This document shows positions 22,172 through 34,100 of a stretch of DNA of 64,000 bases, one piece after another. The stretch covers positions 1,060,523 through 1,124,522 of the forward strand of contig BCIX01000005.1 of assembly GCA_001600095.1 (NCBI GenBank), written 5' to 3'. Every line of letters begins with the position of its first letter. Position 1 is the stretch's first letter. Both the position numbers and the translations under genes were made by a program. The notes under the pieces are model-generated. The model had not been told where the DNA came from. It saw only the letters and a program-made list of their open reading frames with translations, and did no database searches. This DNA is from Bullera alba. Lineage: Eukaryota > Basidiomycota > Tremellomycetes > Tremellales > Bulleraceae.

Positions 22172-23562
22172 CTACCGTCCAGCATCGATCCAAGCCTTAT
22201 GACGACCCACTAGCTCGTGCACTATCAACTCTTCTATCTCGATGTCCCCATTCGAGCCCCCCTTTGCCCCGTCAAAGTCCTTGAGCCGAAGCCAAGTTTC
22301 GCTATAGTCTTCCGAAGCCTTGCTGCCATTGGCGAGAATAGGCGGCGTCTCAGCGCCGTTGATCCTGGTATCGCCTTGTCCCTTGATCGGTGTGAAATAT
22401 GACGTCGGAGAACCAGGTGTGCTCTTCCGCTCAACAAAGACGACCTCGTATTTTCGCTTGTGCAGGTCGTTTCCGATCACGAGTTGGTGGCCATACCGAG
22501 ATAGCGCAGCTTGTGACTTTGGTATCAACAGACTCTGGTCCGTCTCGAGCTGATCTCCGTCAGCATGGTCATGAAGACGGCGTGTCTTGGTTCCCCACCT
22601 TGAAGCTGACAATGTATCCCTCGGGTATCCACTCTTGCACCAGCGGCTTGAGCACTTTCGGCACTTGATCCATTTCCAGGCTCAACGTTCCCTTGTTCGA
22701 CTGTATTTTGTGCTCGGCCTAAAATTCGTCAGCATTGCTGATGAATGACCTGACACTTACGACTTTGTCATCTGGCAGGAAAAAGTCAGACACCGCTGCG
22801 GCGAGGTAGAACATCCCCCTCCTCCCTAGTCCGTGCATACACGCAGTGACGTCTCTCAGAAGCCACAAGTAGTCGTTGACCGTGTTGAACTCCACGCTGA
22901 GCAATGTGCCTTGCTGTATCGAAGCGTGGTATGCCTGTAGCACCGGCAAGAGCTTCTGTGAGTGTTCGCCCGAGACCACAATAGACTGTCCTTTCATTGC
23001 AGTATCACGATTGTGAGCGGGATTATCAACTACCGATAAGAGGTCGAGGAATGGGTTTAAAGAATGCGAGTAATGCCTAGAAAAGGGTCGAAGGGAATGT
23101 TGTCGATGGAGGAAGATGACGGCGTATCCGGCTGAGAGGAAGTACTCTGCCGACGTTGCTCCACGAGTACCTGTCAGAATGAGCTCCAGCACTCAGGTCT
23201 TCATGACAGCACTGACCTGCTGAGAAGTTGTCCAGGAATCTCACACTGCAATGAAGTCAGACACCCCACTTCATGATGAACCAGTCAGTACAATCACTCA
23301 CGTGTTGGCCTCGAGGGGTACAGTTGTGCCCCCACTCTGTGTATTGGGTCAGACTGTGTGCGCAGAGACTGTGAAATATGTAACTCACTGTCACCAGCAC
23401 GACCTTCTTGCCTTCTACCGCTTGCCATCTATCCACAAACTCCTTGACCCGGCCTATCTTCTCCCCCAAACCAGCTGGAGGCCGCTGAGTCTGGAAATAC
23501 GACTCGGTGCTGAACGTCCTGGAGCCGAAGGAGCTGGACGCCGCAGCGGTTTCATGTGCCAT
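22172..23562 (-). CDS. CAB2: Phosphopantothenate-cysteine ligase (coenzyme A synthesis)
   Basis: Joins 4'-phosphopantothenate to cysteine, the second step of CoA synthesis, in the cytosol. Start ATG at 23560-23562 (MAHETAAASSS). After REGKKVVLVT and an intron comes GGTTVPLEANTVRFLDN (about 23340-23240, crossing introns) followed by FSAGTRGATSAEYFL (about 23220-23145), the nucleotide-binding signature of eukaryotic PPC ligases, then AVIFLHRQHSLRPFSRHY. Later exons hold DYLWLLRDV, AAAVSDFFLPDDK (about 22800, the AAVSDF motif), KVLKPLVQEWIPEGYIVSFK and QAALSRYGHQLVIGNDLHKRKYEVVFV, as in the family. The C-terminus ends IEELIVHELVGRHKAWIDAGR. Divergent from the ZIP transporter; convergent with TRS33. 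Confidence 0.94.
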
Positions 23563-24174
23563 CTTGAGTGGTCTGAGAGGAGACTTTGTGCTGACTGGCT
23601 CGAAATATTTCTCGTTGCTGTCGTACGATACGATGTATTGTGACCAGGATGATTGGATACCCCACTAGTACTTATGGAGCCCTGATTGACCTCCACCCCT
23701 TTGTCACACCCCCGGACTAGCGGGATCAAAAAGCGGTAAGCGGTGACGGTGACAAGCAGATCGATGATGACCACTGCTTGCAAAAACAGAGAACAGAGAA
23801 CGCAAGTCTCGAAAGCAGCATCTCACTTTCTCGCAAAGCCTGTAGATAGTACAATAGTTCGCAGCTCAGCAGTAGGTCGTCAAACGAATTCGCCAGATCG
23901 TAAAGACGAAACCCGCCCACCGAAAGTACCAGCCTGGTTTGACCACGTTTTCGCATCGACCGGTCGGGTCGACTTTGTATCGCTGTAGCTAGCGCGAGTC
24001 TCTTTCATCTCAAAAGTACATCGGCTCCGCTGGTCGTATTCCCATCATCGACCACTATCGCCCGTCTTCACCTCCCGGCGTATCACTACGTGGTTGTCAA
24101 AAGAGAAACAGGCATCCTCGCAAATATCACATCTTTCAAAAGGACGGATTTGAAGAGCAAGAGCAGGATTGGCA
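23563..24174. promoter_or_regulatory. Shared upstream region of CAB2 and the ZIP transporter
   Basis: 612 bp between two divergent starts, no gene inside. AT-richer than the coding sequence and without a clear TATA box. The pair GTACTTATGG and ATACCCCAC near 23660 are unremarkable. Control elements cannot be assigned by eye. Confidence 0.4.
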
Positions 24175-25547
24175 ATGCCGCTGCTTCTACTGCTGGGACA
24201 ATGCGTCGCTATGTTCGGGGCCTCTTTCCTGGTCGGTAGCTTGCCATTGATGTTCAAGTCTGCTTCGTCAGGTAAGTTGGGAGGAGTCTTCGTCGGGGTC
24301 GCCCGGTTGCTGACGTTATGCAGGCCGGACATTGAAAGCTATCAGCGTGTTTGGAATGGGTATCTTAGTAGGAGCAGCTCTCACAATTATAATACCAGAG
24401 TGAGTGATGCCATCTCTAAGGGTAGTGTCGGGGCTAACGAAGTTAGGGGTGTATCCACAATATATGGTTCGCTGCCAGATGACTACGAACATACGGAATC
24501 GACAGTCAAGGCGGTTGGACTGAGCCTACTTTCCGGTTTCGCTCTCATGCTACTGTAAGCAATCCGTCTTCGGATTGACCGTGGCTTGGACGTATCGCTA
24601 ATACTCTCCTAGCATCGAGTCCTTGACCCCTCACCCACCACATACTCCTCCCTCGACACCCCTGGCTTCGCCATCCTTGACGCCCGACTCTCCTCATAGT
24701 CCACTAGAGAACGAGCATCGATCCCGGTCCTCGTCTGCCTCGTCAGACCGTCTTAGCCGGCCAGTGCCGCAACACATGACGTCGCAAACGCCCATCATCC
24801 CAAAACGCCTACATGTAAGGGATCACGAGACGACAATGAAGTATACCGGTGGATCCACCCACAGCTCGATTAGCAAGGGCGACAACATGAGAGGTCTGAA
24901 TGCGACGCTGGGCATGGTCATCCACGGCGCAGCGGACGGTATCGCCTTGGGGGCGAGCAGCTTGAGCGGGAGTGGCAGTCTGGGTCTGATCATCTTCCTG
25001 GCTGTTCTGGTGCATAAAGGTGAGTCCAGACAGATTTTCGCTTTCGGACAGCATATCTGACTTTGCTGTAGGGCCCACGGCTCTGGGTCTCACCACCACG
25101 CTATTATCTCTACATCTCACACCTACGATGATCCGAAAGCGGTTATTGATCTTCTCCTTTGCCGCCCCTCTGGGTGCTATCCTGACATACCTCATCGTTG
25201 GGCTCTTTGGTGCAAAGTCGAGCAGCGGCCATCACAAGGATCAGCCCGATGGTCTGGAATGGTGGACCGGAATCGCGCTTCTCTTCTCGGTAAGCACTCA
25301 GCTGTGCGAAGATCGGGCCAGAACTTATTTAGTTTAGGGCGGCTCCTTCCTATACGTCGCTACTGTCATCCAGCCATTATCGGATCCCGAACCGCACAAA
25401 CATTCGGACCACGATCAAGCCGAGTCCGGTCACTTCCATGGTGATAACGACGAGGAGTATATTGGGAGGTACGCCAGGACCGGCTTGTTGGTCACGGGGA
25501 TGGTATTTCCCATATGCCTCAGTGCGCTGGTTGGCGATCATCACTAG
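24175..25547 (+). CDS. ZIP-family zinc/manganese transporter (SLC39A9/ATX2-like)
   Basis: Multi-spanning carrier that moves Zn2+ or Mn2+ into the cytosol, probably from Golgi. ATG at 24175 starts MPLLLLLGQCVAMFGASFLVGSLPL (first membrane helix). Six or so exons follow with introns near 24272-24324, 24400-24446, 24555-24613, 25018-25071 and 25289-25336. Seen: GMGILVGAALTIIIPEG (helix 2), AVGLSLLSGFALMLLIE (helix 3), a long cytosolic His/Ser/Pro loop (about 24630-24870), GLNATLGMVIHGAADGIALGA with the ZIP metal motif H-x3-D (helix 4), FLAVLVHKGPTALGL (helix 5, H and E/K site), LLIFSFAAPLGAILTYLI, ALLFSGGSFLYVATV and a final VTGMVFPICLSALVG. A His/Asp-rich loop PHKHSDHDQAESGHFHGD precedes the last helix. 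Closest to the ZIP9/ATX2 branch by the HGAADGIALGA motif. Confidence 0.9.
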
Positions 25548-25775
25548 TCATCCAGCTTGATATAGCTCCTTTGAATCGGTTTAGACGCACAATCGTGCTT
25601 AGAGTCATGTACCATAACCATCAGGCGGCAGGGTGCCGATACATCTCACGTGTATGCATTTTGTGTTGTGCAGAGACAGGTGCGAGAAGCCAGTGACGAC
25701 AGTGTGCGAATGATGCATGGAGCATTATAGGAGAACGTACAAGTAACCCTGCTGTGAGAGCGAGACATGTTAAGC

Positions 25776-27124
25776 TTACGAGGCGCATTGAGTAGCAGCA
25801 CCCCTCTGGCACACGTATGGTCTCAACGGGGGCTCTACCCTTTGCTTCTCCGCACTGACGAGTGCAATAGCGTCCAGGGCAAGCTGTCGAGCCGCAGCAA
25901 GAGACTGTAGAACAAGGCCAGAATTCCTATCCCGTATGTCAGCGCAGTTCCGCCAGGAAGATCGTCAAGACTCACTGGCTTCGGACCACAAGGCCACATT
26001 GGGTCAGGGCATTGAACCGAGAGGCGCTGGCACGGCCACCATTCCTCAGTGCATCGTAAGCGATGAAGAAGGCGGGTTCGGCGATCGTGATGCCAAAGTG
26101 ATCAGTCACGTAGGCGGGGCAGACATCTATAACTGGTCAGCATCTGTGCAAGATGAGGATTGGAACTAAAGACTGACTTTGCAGGACGAAGTTGGCGGAG
26201 CCAGAGAGATCACTGGTAGAGTCGACGAGTTGTGGTCGCACGATCTCGTCAAGGAGCGTTGAGATGGTGGTGGTCGGTACTAAGGCACTCCCACCAGCAG
26301 AGTTCTGGGCGGCCAGATAGTTGCTGCCAATGGACTGCTGGAGGATGCTAGCCCCGCATCCCCCTAGAAGCAGTTGTTGAGGAAGGCAAGCCAAAGGTCC
26401 GAGAGTGGTACCTAAGCTCGCGAGCATCAGCCATCAGTGGCCGGTCCAAGTTGTTCATCCAGCCCACCCGCCAAGCGCCTCAAAGACTAGACTCACCCTC
26501 AAAGTCTGCGGCGAGGGAGATGAAACCAGAGACGAGATCTCTGGTACTGGGGAAGAACGCTAATGCCCACTGAATGTTGATGTTACCCTGGCTATGACCA
26601 ATGACGAATACTTTGCCGGTCGAACTCTGCTGAGCTAGCTGTCTGATGTTGTAGGCGATGTATTCGGCCGTAGTCTGGGCATCCTCTAGTGATCTCGAAG
26701 GCGACGTAAACCAAGCGATGTCGTATCCGGGGCTAGGGCGATAGTGGGTCAGTGACATGCATCAATAACGGTACTCTTGGCACTGGCATATGCAAGATGC
26801 CGTACTCACTCTAGATCTGGGAGGACGTCGGTGTATGGCCCGATATCCCAAGTCTCCTCACCGGTACTACCGGTTCCGTGGACTAGGAAGACGATACCTC
26901 CGGCTTTCTGTTGATTGCCGTGAGGGAAGGTGATCACGCTGGCGAGCTGATCACAGGAGAGTGAGAATGGAGCATCCCCGTTGACACTGGCACAAGCATC
27001 TCGCTTCTCATTCAATGGCTGAGGATATATCAGATCCGGCCACTTCCTTGCCAGTAGTAGAAGCACTTACCGCAGCGAGGGCGACGGTCGAAAGGGCCGA
27101 AGCGAGGATCTGCTGGAGGAACAT
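25776..27124 (-). CDS. Secreted lipase of the Candida antarctica lipase B (CALB) family
   Basis: Alpha/beta-hydrolase that cleaves ester bonds of lipids. ATG at 27122-27124 with MFLQQILASALSTVALAA, a signal peptide. Exons then give VFLVHGTGSTGEETW (oxyanion region, cf. GTGTTG of CALB), GYDIAWFTSPSRSLEDAQTTAEYIAYNI, VFVIGHSQGNINIQWAL (nucleophile Ser in GHSQG; CALB has TWSQG), FFPSTRDLVSGFISLAADFEG, VPTTTISTLLDEIVRPQ (catalytic Asp in DEIV-PQ) and PAYVTDHFGIT (catalytic His in DH). Last exon ends ALDAIALVSAEKQRVEPPLRPYVCQRG with a conserved-type Cys. Stop at 25776-25778. All three triad residues are present, so an active enzyme is likely. A CDACASVNGDAPFSLSC disulphide pair is visible near the N-terminus. 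Convergent with the ZIP gene. Confidence 0.9.
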
Positions 27125-27674
27125 GGTAAGTGCTTGAGTAAGTGAGAAGAGGAGAAGAGCTGGATAAATCTCCCTTCGCCTTATGTACTCTCCTTGAGCT
27201 GCATATTTCCTCGCCTCCTCTAACACGAGCACTGAGTCAGCTAATGATCAGCCCAGACATTGCTCGCCGCGACATTTTAGACCAGGTCGAGGACGTTAGC
27301 GCAATCGAAGATCTCGGCAATTAACGGCCGCCCGGATCCGAGCGATATCACGCTCCACTCGGCCCCATGCGGCCCCGGGCAGGCCTCGGAGGCAGAACTG
27401 CTGGCCTCTCGGCAGCCAGGTCGACCACACCGCCGATGATCAGGATCGATTCCAGCCAGCTCATACATGATACAGCTCAGTGAATCTGCGAGGTAGTCAT
27501 GCGTTCAAGGACGATGATAGAACGCAGACAAGACAAGCATCCCAGGTGATTGAGACGCGATTTGGGTTCTACCGCACGTCAAAGCTATGGTGGTGTCATC
27601 AAGCCGTGATAAAGACAGTGAGCCGACTGCGGTCCTTGCCAGTAAGGATTGTGATGATTGAGCGTCGGCTATGA
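27125..27674. other. Intergenic between lipase and SDR gene
   Basis: No gene recognised. The region carries the lipase promoter on the minus strand; no TATA box is evident. Confidence 0.4.
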
Positions 27675-28941
27675 TCAATTCACATAGGTCTGGGCAACCT
27701 TTTCATACTTGCTGACGATATCCAAGTTCCCCGAAGCAAGTACGCCGCCTACTACATCATCGACAACAGCTTGTCCCATAAAGCTGAACGATTCGTAGCG
27801 TTTTGCGCCCACAACCCCGCTGTCACCGGCTTCAGCTGATGGTCGAAGAGTTGAGTGTCAAGCTTGTCCGGGTTCAAGGTCAACTGATCATAGGAACAAG
27901 ATCAGCCATGCTCTCTCGGGGCAGAGATTGACTCACGTAGATAGGTATCGGGGCGAACGAGTCTGGTGTGGAAGCGAATGTCCAGCCTCCGATCCGGACC
28001 GCCAGATTGAGCGGGAACGGGAACATGGAGAAGTCAAACTGCTCCGTCTTGCACAACCCTGGGTGGATGTGGCAGAAGCGATACTGGGGATACCTACTGG
28101 CGAACTCCTACCATAGTTTGACGTCAGCCAATGTGAGATCACAAAGATAGGGGACGCGATGACCTACAATGACACACGAGTCTATGACTGTGCTGTCCCG
28201 TTTTGACTGATCCATAAAGTATCCCAAGTTGCTCCTGCTGGCCCGGATCTTCTTCAACGACAAATCATCGACCTCGAGGGTATTGAGCGATTGCCCGGTA
28301 TTGCAGATCGACAATACGGTAGCGCCCTGGGACAGAGAAGAGGACTCGATCAGGAGGTAGGGGAGGACGAAGCGGGATTGAGCCTGTACAGCAAATGGCT
28401 GGGCTTCTCTACATTGTTCAGATCAGTTCTTGCTGGAGTATGACTCTTCCACTGCCGGCTACTCACCCGTCTTCGTTCTCGACCCAATTGCAATCCGGCA
28501 CTCCGTTCTGTGTCATAAGCTAGAAGAGTCAGTTGGAGCATCCCAACTGAGACATAGTAGTCTGATGCACTCACGAGATAATCGATTCCCTCGTTCCCAA
28601 CAGCCCGAGCAATGGCCTCCGCAGCGGCCTTCATCCCCCTGACATGCCTATCGTGAGGTGTTAGCAACAGAGCATGTCTATAGCCCAGGATGTACTTACG
28701 AGACATCGCCAGTGACAAACAGAATCTCAGTGGACTGCTCCGGGTCCAAGCGGTCCAAAGTGTTGATCAAGGCTTTGGCGGCAGTCTCATCCCTCCCCAC
28801 TAGGATCAACCGTTTCAAGCCGAGAGTGATGAATCTTCGGGCTATACCAGCTCCTATGCCCTTGGTCCCGCCGACAATGACGGCCGTTCCTTGACCTTTC
28901 AGGTTAATCTCCTTGATGGAAGCTTCAGCTCGGACGGACAT
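27675..28941 (-). CDS. Short-chain dehydrogenase/reductase-like protein
   Basis: NAD(P)-binding Rossmann protein on the minus strand. ATG at 28939-28941. The first exon holds QGTAVIVGGTKGIGAGIARRF (the T-G-x3-G-x-G cofactor loop appears as GGTKGIG, near residue 23) and RLILVGRDETAAKALI. Later exons read LFVTGDVS, MKAAAEAIARAVGNEGIDYLV, MTQNGVPD, QAQSRFVLPYLLIES, ATVLSICNTGQSL, DDLSLKKIR and FCHIHPGLCKTEQFDFSMFPFP, with a C-terminal exon GDSGVVGAKRYESFSFMGQAVVDD...YVN ending at a TGA (27675-27677). The usual active-site Ser is replaced in LSICNTG and no clean Y-x3-K is seen (nearest YFMDQSK), so the catalytic role is doubtful. Substrate unknown. Confidence 0.82.
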
Positions 28942-30324
28942 TGATGAGAGATGCTGGAATGCTCGTTCTTGGCTTTGCTGTCGAAGGTGTGGTGAAATTG
29001 GAGGAGTTTGAACTGGTGAAGCGAGTGACGAGAGCGATAAGACTTATGCATGAGCTTCCCCTGTCATCGTTATATAGCCTTCAGCATGCACTCAGTGGAG
29101 ACTTCGTGGGAAGAGGAAGCATGGCCGAGGGTGTCGAAAGCCTTCCAAGCGGGCAACGTCCCCGCGCTTCGGCGACCGAGATTGTCGCATTGTCGACCGA
29201 AGATCAGTCAGCACGCTCGGTGCTGATGCGACCAAAGGTCGTCTAATGATGGCCCAGTCCCATCGTGATCAAGGGCTGGATCACTAGATGACCGCTGGTA
29301 GGTATGCATGGCATCTCCGATTGGGATCACAGTTAGTCGGCGGAACGCAAGCGAGGCCTGAAAGAAATGCTTTCACCGTGGGTAAACTATCCGAACTCAT
29401 CGAGACCGCAGAACGAGAGGCCTGGCTCTCCGATTCCGATCGCAAGCTCACTATGCTTGTGAGTCATGATAACTGAATGAAGTTATGATCCTGGAGATGG
29501 CGCTGGGGATGACACTGATGCTGGTAGAGCTGGATCGAGATAAGGAGCACATGCAATAATAGGTCAGGTCAAAAGTGGAGACTGGTAGGCTGTGATGACC
29601 ATTCAGCCCAGCGCCCGTACTAGCCAGATACACCACATCGTGCATGGCAAGCGTGGTGGTAAATTGCCTCGTCTCTCCAGTGCACCTGCACTGATCCCAT
29701 ATCTGTACCGGTAGACTAGCTGGTCATCTCCCGTCCGAATCCCAGTCGAAACTGCGAGTCGCACGGGAGATGACAAACTGTTCTCCCCTCATGTATCAGG
29801 TTGAGCTAACGGTCTCCGGAAGACGGATCCACCATATGATCCTCATCTGAGGTACTGGATATCGTGGCGGGGCTGCAAGGGGACCTCGGCTCATATCCTC
29901 GGGTCCTTCCCCGTATACAGACAAGTTGTCGAGTCGAGCTGCCTTGCGTAGAGAGGGATCCCATGGAGATCGTTGACCAGTGAGTGTTGGGAACGGAGAG
30001 CTGTGCTGGAGGTCGCAAACGAAAGCGGGAGGTGCTCTGGGCTCCTCTGCCTGGCTGGTCCAATGCTGAGTTTCGGTGCTCTCCTTCGGGTCAGGCCCCT
30101 TGACAACCCCGATGCTGGCTACACTCTCGCGCAAGAGCGCAGACCGATACGTTGAGAAGTAATGGTCACTGGCGTAACCTAGCCAGATATGGGTAGCTCC
30201 TGCTGAGGGGACTGGTGGGATCGCTAGGGTACCATTGTAGCGAATGGGATCGAGGAACCAGTGCGAAGGATAGCTGAATTGCGCGGGATAATGTGAGATC
30301 CAACCGCGCTAAAATTGCGCTAGT

Positions 30325-30364
30325 GTCTCTTCTCGTCTCTTCTTGTCTCTTCTCGTCTCTTTTC
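30325..30364 (+). repeat. 10-bp microsatellite (GTCTCTTCTC)n
   Basis: Nearly four copies of GTCTCTTCTC with one C-to-T change, continuing as GTCTCTTTTC. It lies about 80 bp upstream of the TATA box of the next gene and may affect its promoter as a pyrimidine tract. Confidence 0.9.
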
Positions 30365-30445
30365 AGTGTCTCGTCTGAGAGATGAAGGCGGTAAGACGCT
30401 TCGTATGCGTTGCTGATTGGGCGGTCGCGATAGCCAACCGATGGA

Positions 30446-30452
30446 TATATAA
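30446..30452 (+). promoter_or_regulatory. TATA box of the small Cys-motif gene
   Basis: TATATAA lies 85 bp upstream of the ATG at 30538, followed by pyrimidine-rich leader sequence (CCCCCAACTTCTCC). This is one of the few clear TATA boxes in the window. Confidence 0.6.
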
Positions 30453-30537
30453 TCCCCCCGGATCGATCCTGAGTTCCCCCCAACTTCTCCATCGTTCTCC
30501 CAACCGATCTGCACCTTTCATCCCTGACATCGCAACC

Positions 30538-31195
30538 ATGGCGGACTTTCCAACCAATCCCAGTGACTGGGACTATGTCTGGGCTGGTCTTAACCTCGCG
30601 GCCGCTAACGTAGATGCCGCAGTGGATCCGGTAAGTTCACGAGAACTTGATGGCGTTGTGTGACAATCATTGACGTGATGTGGTAGTCGGATCTCTTATC
30701 GTCTATTCCTTCAACCGAACCGCTATTCCCCGGCCTTATCGATATGTCCGGTGACACGTTATCCGAGTTAACCGACTACTCTGCGTTTTCCGAGTTCATC
30801 ACTCCTCTCTCTCCGGCCTGGCAACCGGAGAGTATCTACTCTCCTTCCACCGTGTCTTCCCTCTCCGAATACAACCACCTCTTCAGCGCGGGCGGCTACG
30901 CTCCCTCTGTCGCAGAGTCCGAGAAGACAGTGACTGCCGAGGAGACTCCAAAGTTCACCCGAGGCGTACGTTCTACTGTTTTGACGACTTGTGTTCCTCG
31001 CTAATGCCATCATAGTCCGCCTGGCGCCGACAAAAGGCTGACCGAATCACCAATCACGGTCGAATGGCCGAACCAAAATGCGACCAATGTCGTTCGGTTC
31101 GAGGTATCGTTGTCGAGTGCATACACCTAGGCAACAACACCAAGTGCGCGAGTCCCGTGCAGGTCCTTAGCGTCGTGTCGTTGCATCACCGCTGA
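30538..31195 (+). CDS. Small protein with C-terminal cysteine motif, possibly a truncated regulator
   Basis: Exons 30538-30630, 30687-30965 and 31016-31195 give 183 residues, phases agreeing. The first 110 residues are acidic and rich in S, P, T and Y (an activation-domain-like composition: DTLSELTDYSAFSEFITPLS). Then a basic stretch, AWRRQKADRITNHGRMAEPK, leads to CDQCRSVRGIVVECIHLGN-NTKC, cysteines spaced C-x2-C-x9-C-x8-C. This resembles half a fungal zinc-cluster DNA-binding region, but the second cysteine half is missing and the frame stops soon after (LSVVSLHHR). The preceding GTCCTTAG could be a weak donor, so the gene may once have continued. The sequence downstream is decayed. Function inferred at most as regulator; family not recognised. 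Confidence 0.6.
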
Positions 31196-34100
31196 TCATG
31201 AAGGTCCAGGGTCGGAACCAGTACCGCTTATTTCTCAGAATGTCACCCTAGGCCTGAAGCGATTCATCCCCACACGGAGACTGTGTTGAGTGGCCGACAG
31301 TATGGGACCACTTCGTCGCTGACCCTGTTAGGCCGGTCGGCAGAACGATTTTAGGTGAACAATGGGTGCGGGACCGAAAAGTGGATGTACAGTGAGGATT
31401 GACTGATCGATCGGCCGGGCAGTCCGTTCGGTCCAACCTAAGTCCGTGCTTGCAGCCGTGAGGCAAATGGTCCCGATAGGAATCCAAGCATTGGTACACC
31501 AGGTGGTAAACCGGCTCTGTCGGAATCGTGTGGTGGAATCGTTGGAGCCAGTCTCGCGACTCAGCGATCGCCTCCCAGCCCCTTGAGATGTAATCCGCTA
31601 ATTGCCCTTTGAGAACGCCCAAGCCAATCCATCCTCGGCATGATGGAGGATTAGAGGGAGGTGGAGTGGCATGAAACACGTGTGGAGCTCGTCGATCCGC
31701 TGCAGAGTCCTGAGGCGCACCACCATGTCCCGGCCCACGTTCTCCGTCTTGTAAAGGTTGACGCGCCGCATAGTCCTCTGAGGAGACAGCGTGATGGTTC
31801 TCGATAGGCCGTGGAACACCCCTTCCCCTGCTCTATTATGGGTCGCAGCTCGAGCTCGATCGCGCCTGTATGAAGACTTCCAGCCTCTCTGTGAGTCCTC
31901 CCGAGAAAACCATTGGCTACGTGGTCGGGGTTGGAATGAGGATTCCAGGGCTTCTGGCATAGGGACCGTTCGGCCAGCGTGTTGCCTATGATATTGATTG
32001 TGGGTATGGAACGCCAGAGCTGCTTGTCACGCGGTCCCCATTGTGACAAGATACGTTGCTTGTGTTCCTGATAATCGATATCGTAAGTGTAGGAGAGTCA
32101 CACCGAGCGACGGACCAGTCTAATCTTCCGTCAACGTTACAAGCTGCACATGACCACCCAGAGATACGACTTGACCTCGGCGACACATCTCCGATACCGT
32201 ATCGATACTCAGTCGGGGATGCTGGTACCTGGAACGAAGCGCACCTAAAGGCCGGACATGGAGTAGTCCAGCTCGATACCCAGATTACCAGGCTGCTCGA
32301 TTCCATACCGTTTGCGGTTGTGAAGGTTGTGTGGCAGAGTGAAGTGTGGAAGTCCACGGCGAATCGTCAGGTGGTATAGAACCATGGGTTCCGAGGTGTA
32401 GTTAAAAGACCTTGTCGCGATTGGAGAGGGCTGCGCGGATCTTGTAGCCGCTTACAATCGACCACAGCTCAGTGGCATTTTGGAAATAGGGCGGTTCACG
32501 TGTCGTGACCATCGATTGACAGGTATCGATTGGCGGCGCGGCATGAACGAGGGTAGAGGACCATCGAGATACTGGTAGAATGGCTGCACAATTTGAAGAG
32601 CGTTACCTGTGCTTCCTACGCCGCCGGACGAGTATGCGCCCTGGGTGATCTAATTGATCCCGGATCTCCTACTCGTTGAAGTGGATTGTTGTAGTCCGCG
32701 GCTGAAGAGGGGTGACATGTTTCGAAGCAGAGCGGGGCCTTGTGACAGAATTCGAAGCAGAACGGGCCCTTGTCTCCGCCGTTGTCTGGAGAAACCTTGT
32801 CGGCTAGAAGCTCGGATCGGCGAAAACGACCGAGATGGCGTATCATGAACTCGAGCTCGTGTAACCTTTGAGCGGACTGACGGGAGGTGGGGATCTGCGA
32901 TGTCAACGTAGGAGGTTGAATCCCATGCAGGTGAAGATGTGGGCGACGGTGTCACCACGTTCCTCGTCCAAGAAGTGTCAAATCTCTAACTTCCACCTCT
33001 GTGCCTCCGACGCCCTCAGCGCCCATCCCAATTGCCCAGTCGGATCTTCTTAAGCGAAGAGGACGGATTCCTGTAACCATACTGTCCCCGGGTAAACTAG
33101 GTATTTGACCAAGTAGGGTCGAGGCTGGTTGAACCTTCGGTTGAGTTTGGTGTTGAGAACGATTCTCATGCTTCTTCACTCAATAAATGACGGCTGGGGT
33201 GAAGCTTGAGACCGATGAGGGAACGTGTTCGGTTTGTAACGCTGGACAATCAGGAAGTACAGTCCAAGGCCGTGTGGATTTGTTGGTCGTCCAAGCTGAG
33301 AATCATGGCGGTAAATGAATACCGGAAGTTCAGGTTTGACATGCAGCTCGTAAGATGGCGGCCGCTAAGGTGAGGCTCCCAGAGACGGAGGAACGATGGC
33401 ATGAGGCTGCTCAGCGTTGAGAGTGGTGGATATTGTGATATAGTTGCCGCAGTAGCCTCAGTAGGACGCCAAGTACAAAACGGGTCCGATGTCTCCTTCC
33501 ACGGAATGACGACTGAGCTTTCCGATTATTCTTGATGGTCGCTGTCGTCCTTTTCGAAACCTTCTACCAGTTTGTGGAACCTCAAGCGGTCTGGCTTTCG
33601 AAATTGTCTCGCTGTATCACAGGCCATGAATGTGGGGTGATTCGGGTTTCTGAGTTTTGATATGTCTCGTACCGTCCTGTAGCTCTTCTTGGCAAGTTGA
33701 TTCGTGAAGCATGGAAGGTGATATAGAGGTACGTCCAGGCGTCTCTCGTGTCTTCACATATCGTATCCGTTGGTGGTCGGTGTCGTATCGACCCGGCAAG
33801 TGGATCTGAGAGCATTGGGCCCTGAGAACTCCAAGACCTCCAGGCGGAGTCGAAACAGGTCGGGGTTTTGCAGTTGGAAATGGATCGGCAACAGGGGAAA
33901 CATGGGAACTGGACTGACAGGTGTGGTGCAGATTTCAGTCGAATGCGCTCGCCGTGGGATGGCAGTTGACATCGTCGGGCTAACGGGCTTTCCTGCAGCG
34001 GACGTCGGAGGGATCATGCTTGCACCGCTGATAGACCGCTCGAAAAACTGTGGTCTATCGTAACTCGCAACTGCTTGGGGGCAACGGACTTTGCACTCAG

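Larger units (their letters stand above)
28942..30537. other. 1.6-kb intergenic stretch; one weak small ORF
   Basis: A plus-strand frame at 29288-29476 ends in a natural-looking helix (FTVGKLSELIETAEREAWL then SDRKLTML) followed by a GTGAGT donor. It may be an exon of a small gene, perhaps joined to LDRDKEHMQ near 29530, but start and neighbours are unclear. Otherwise nothing recognised. Confidence 0.3.
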
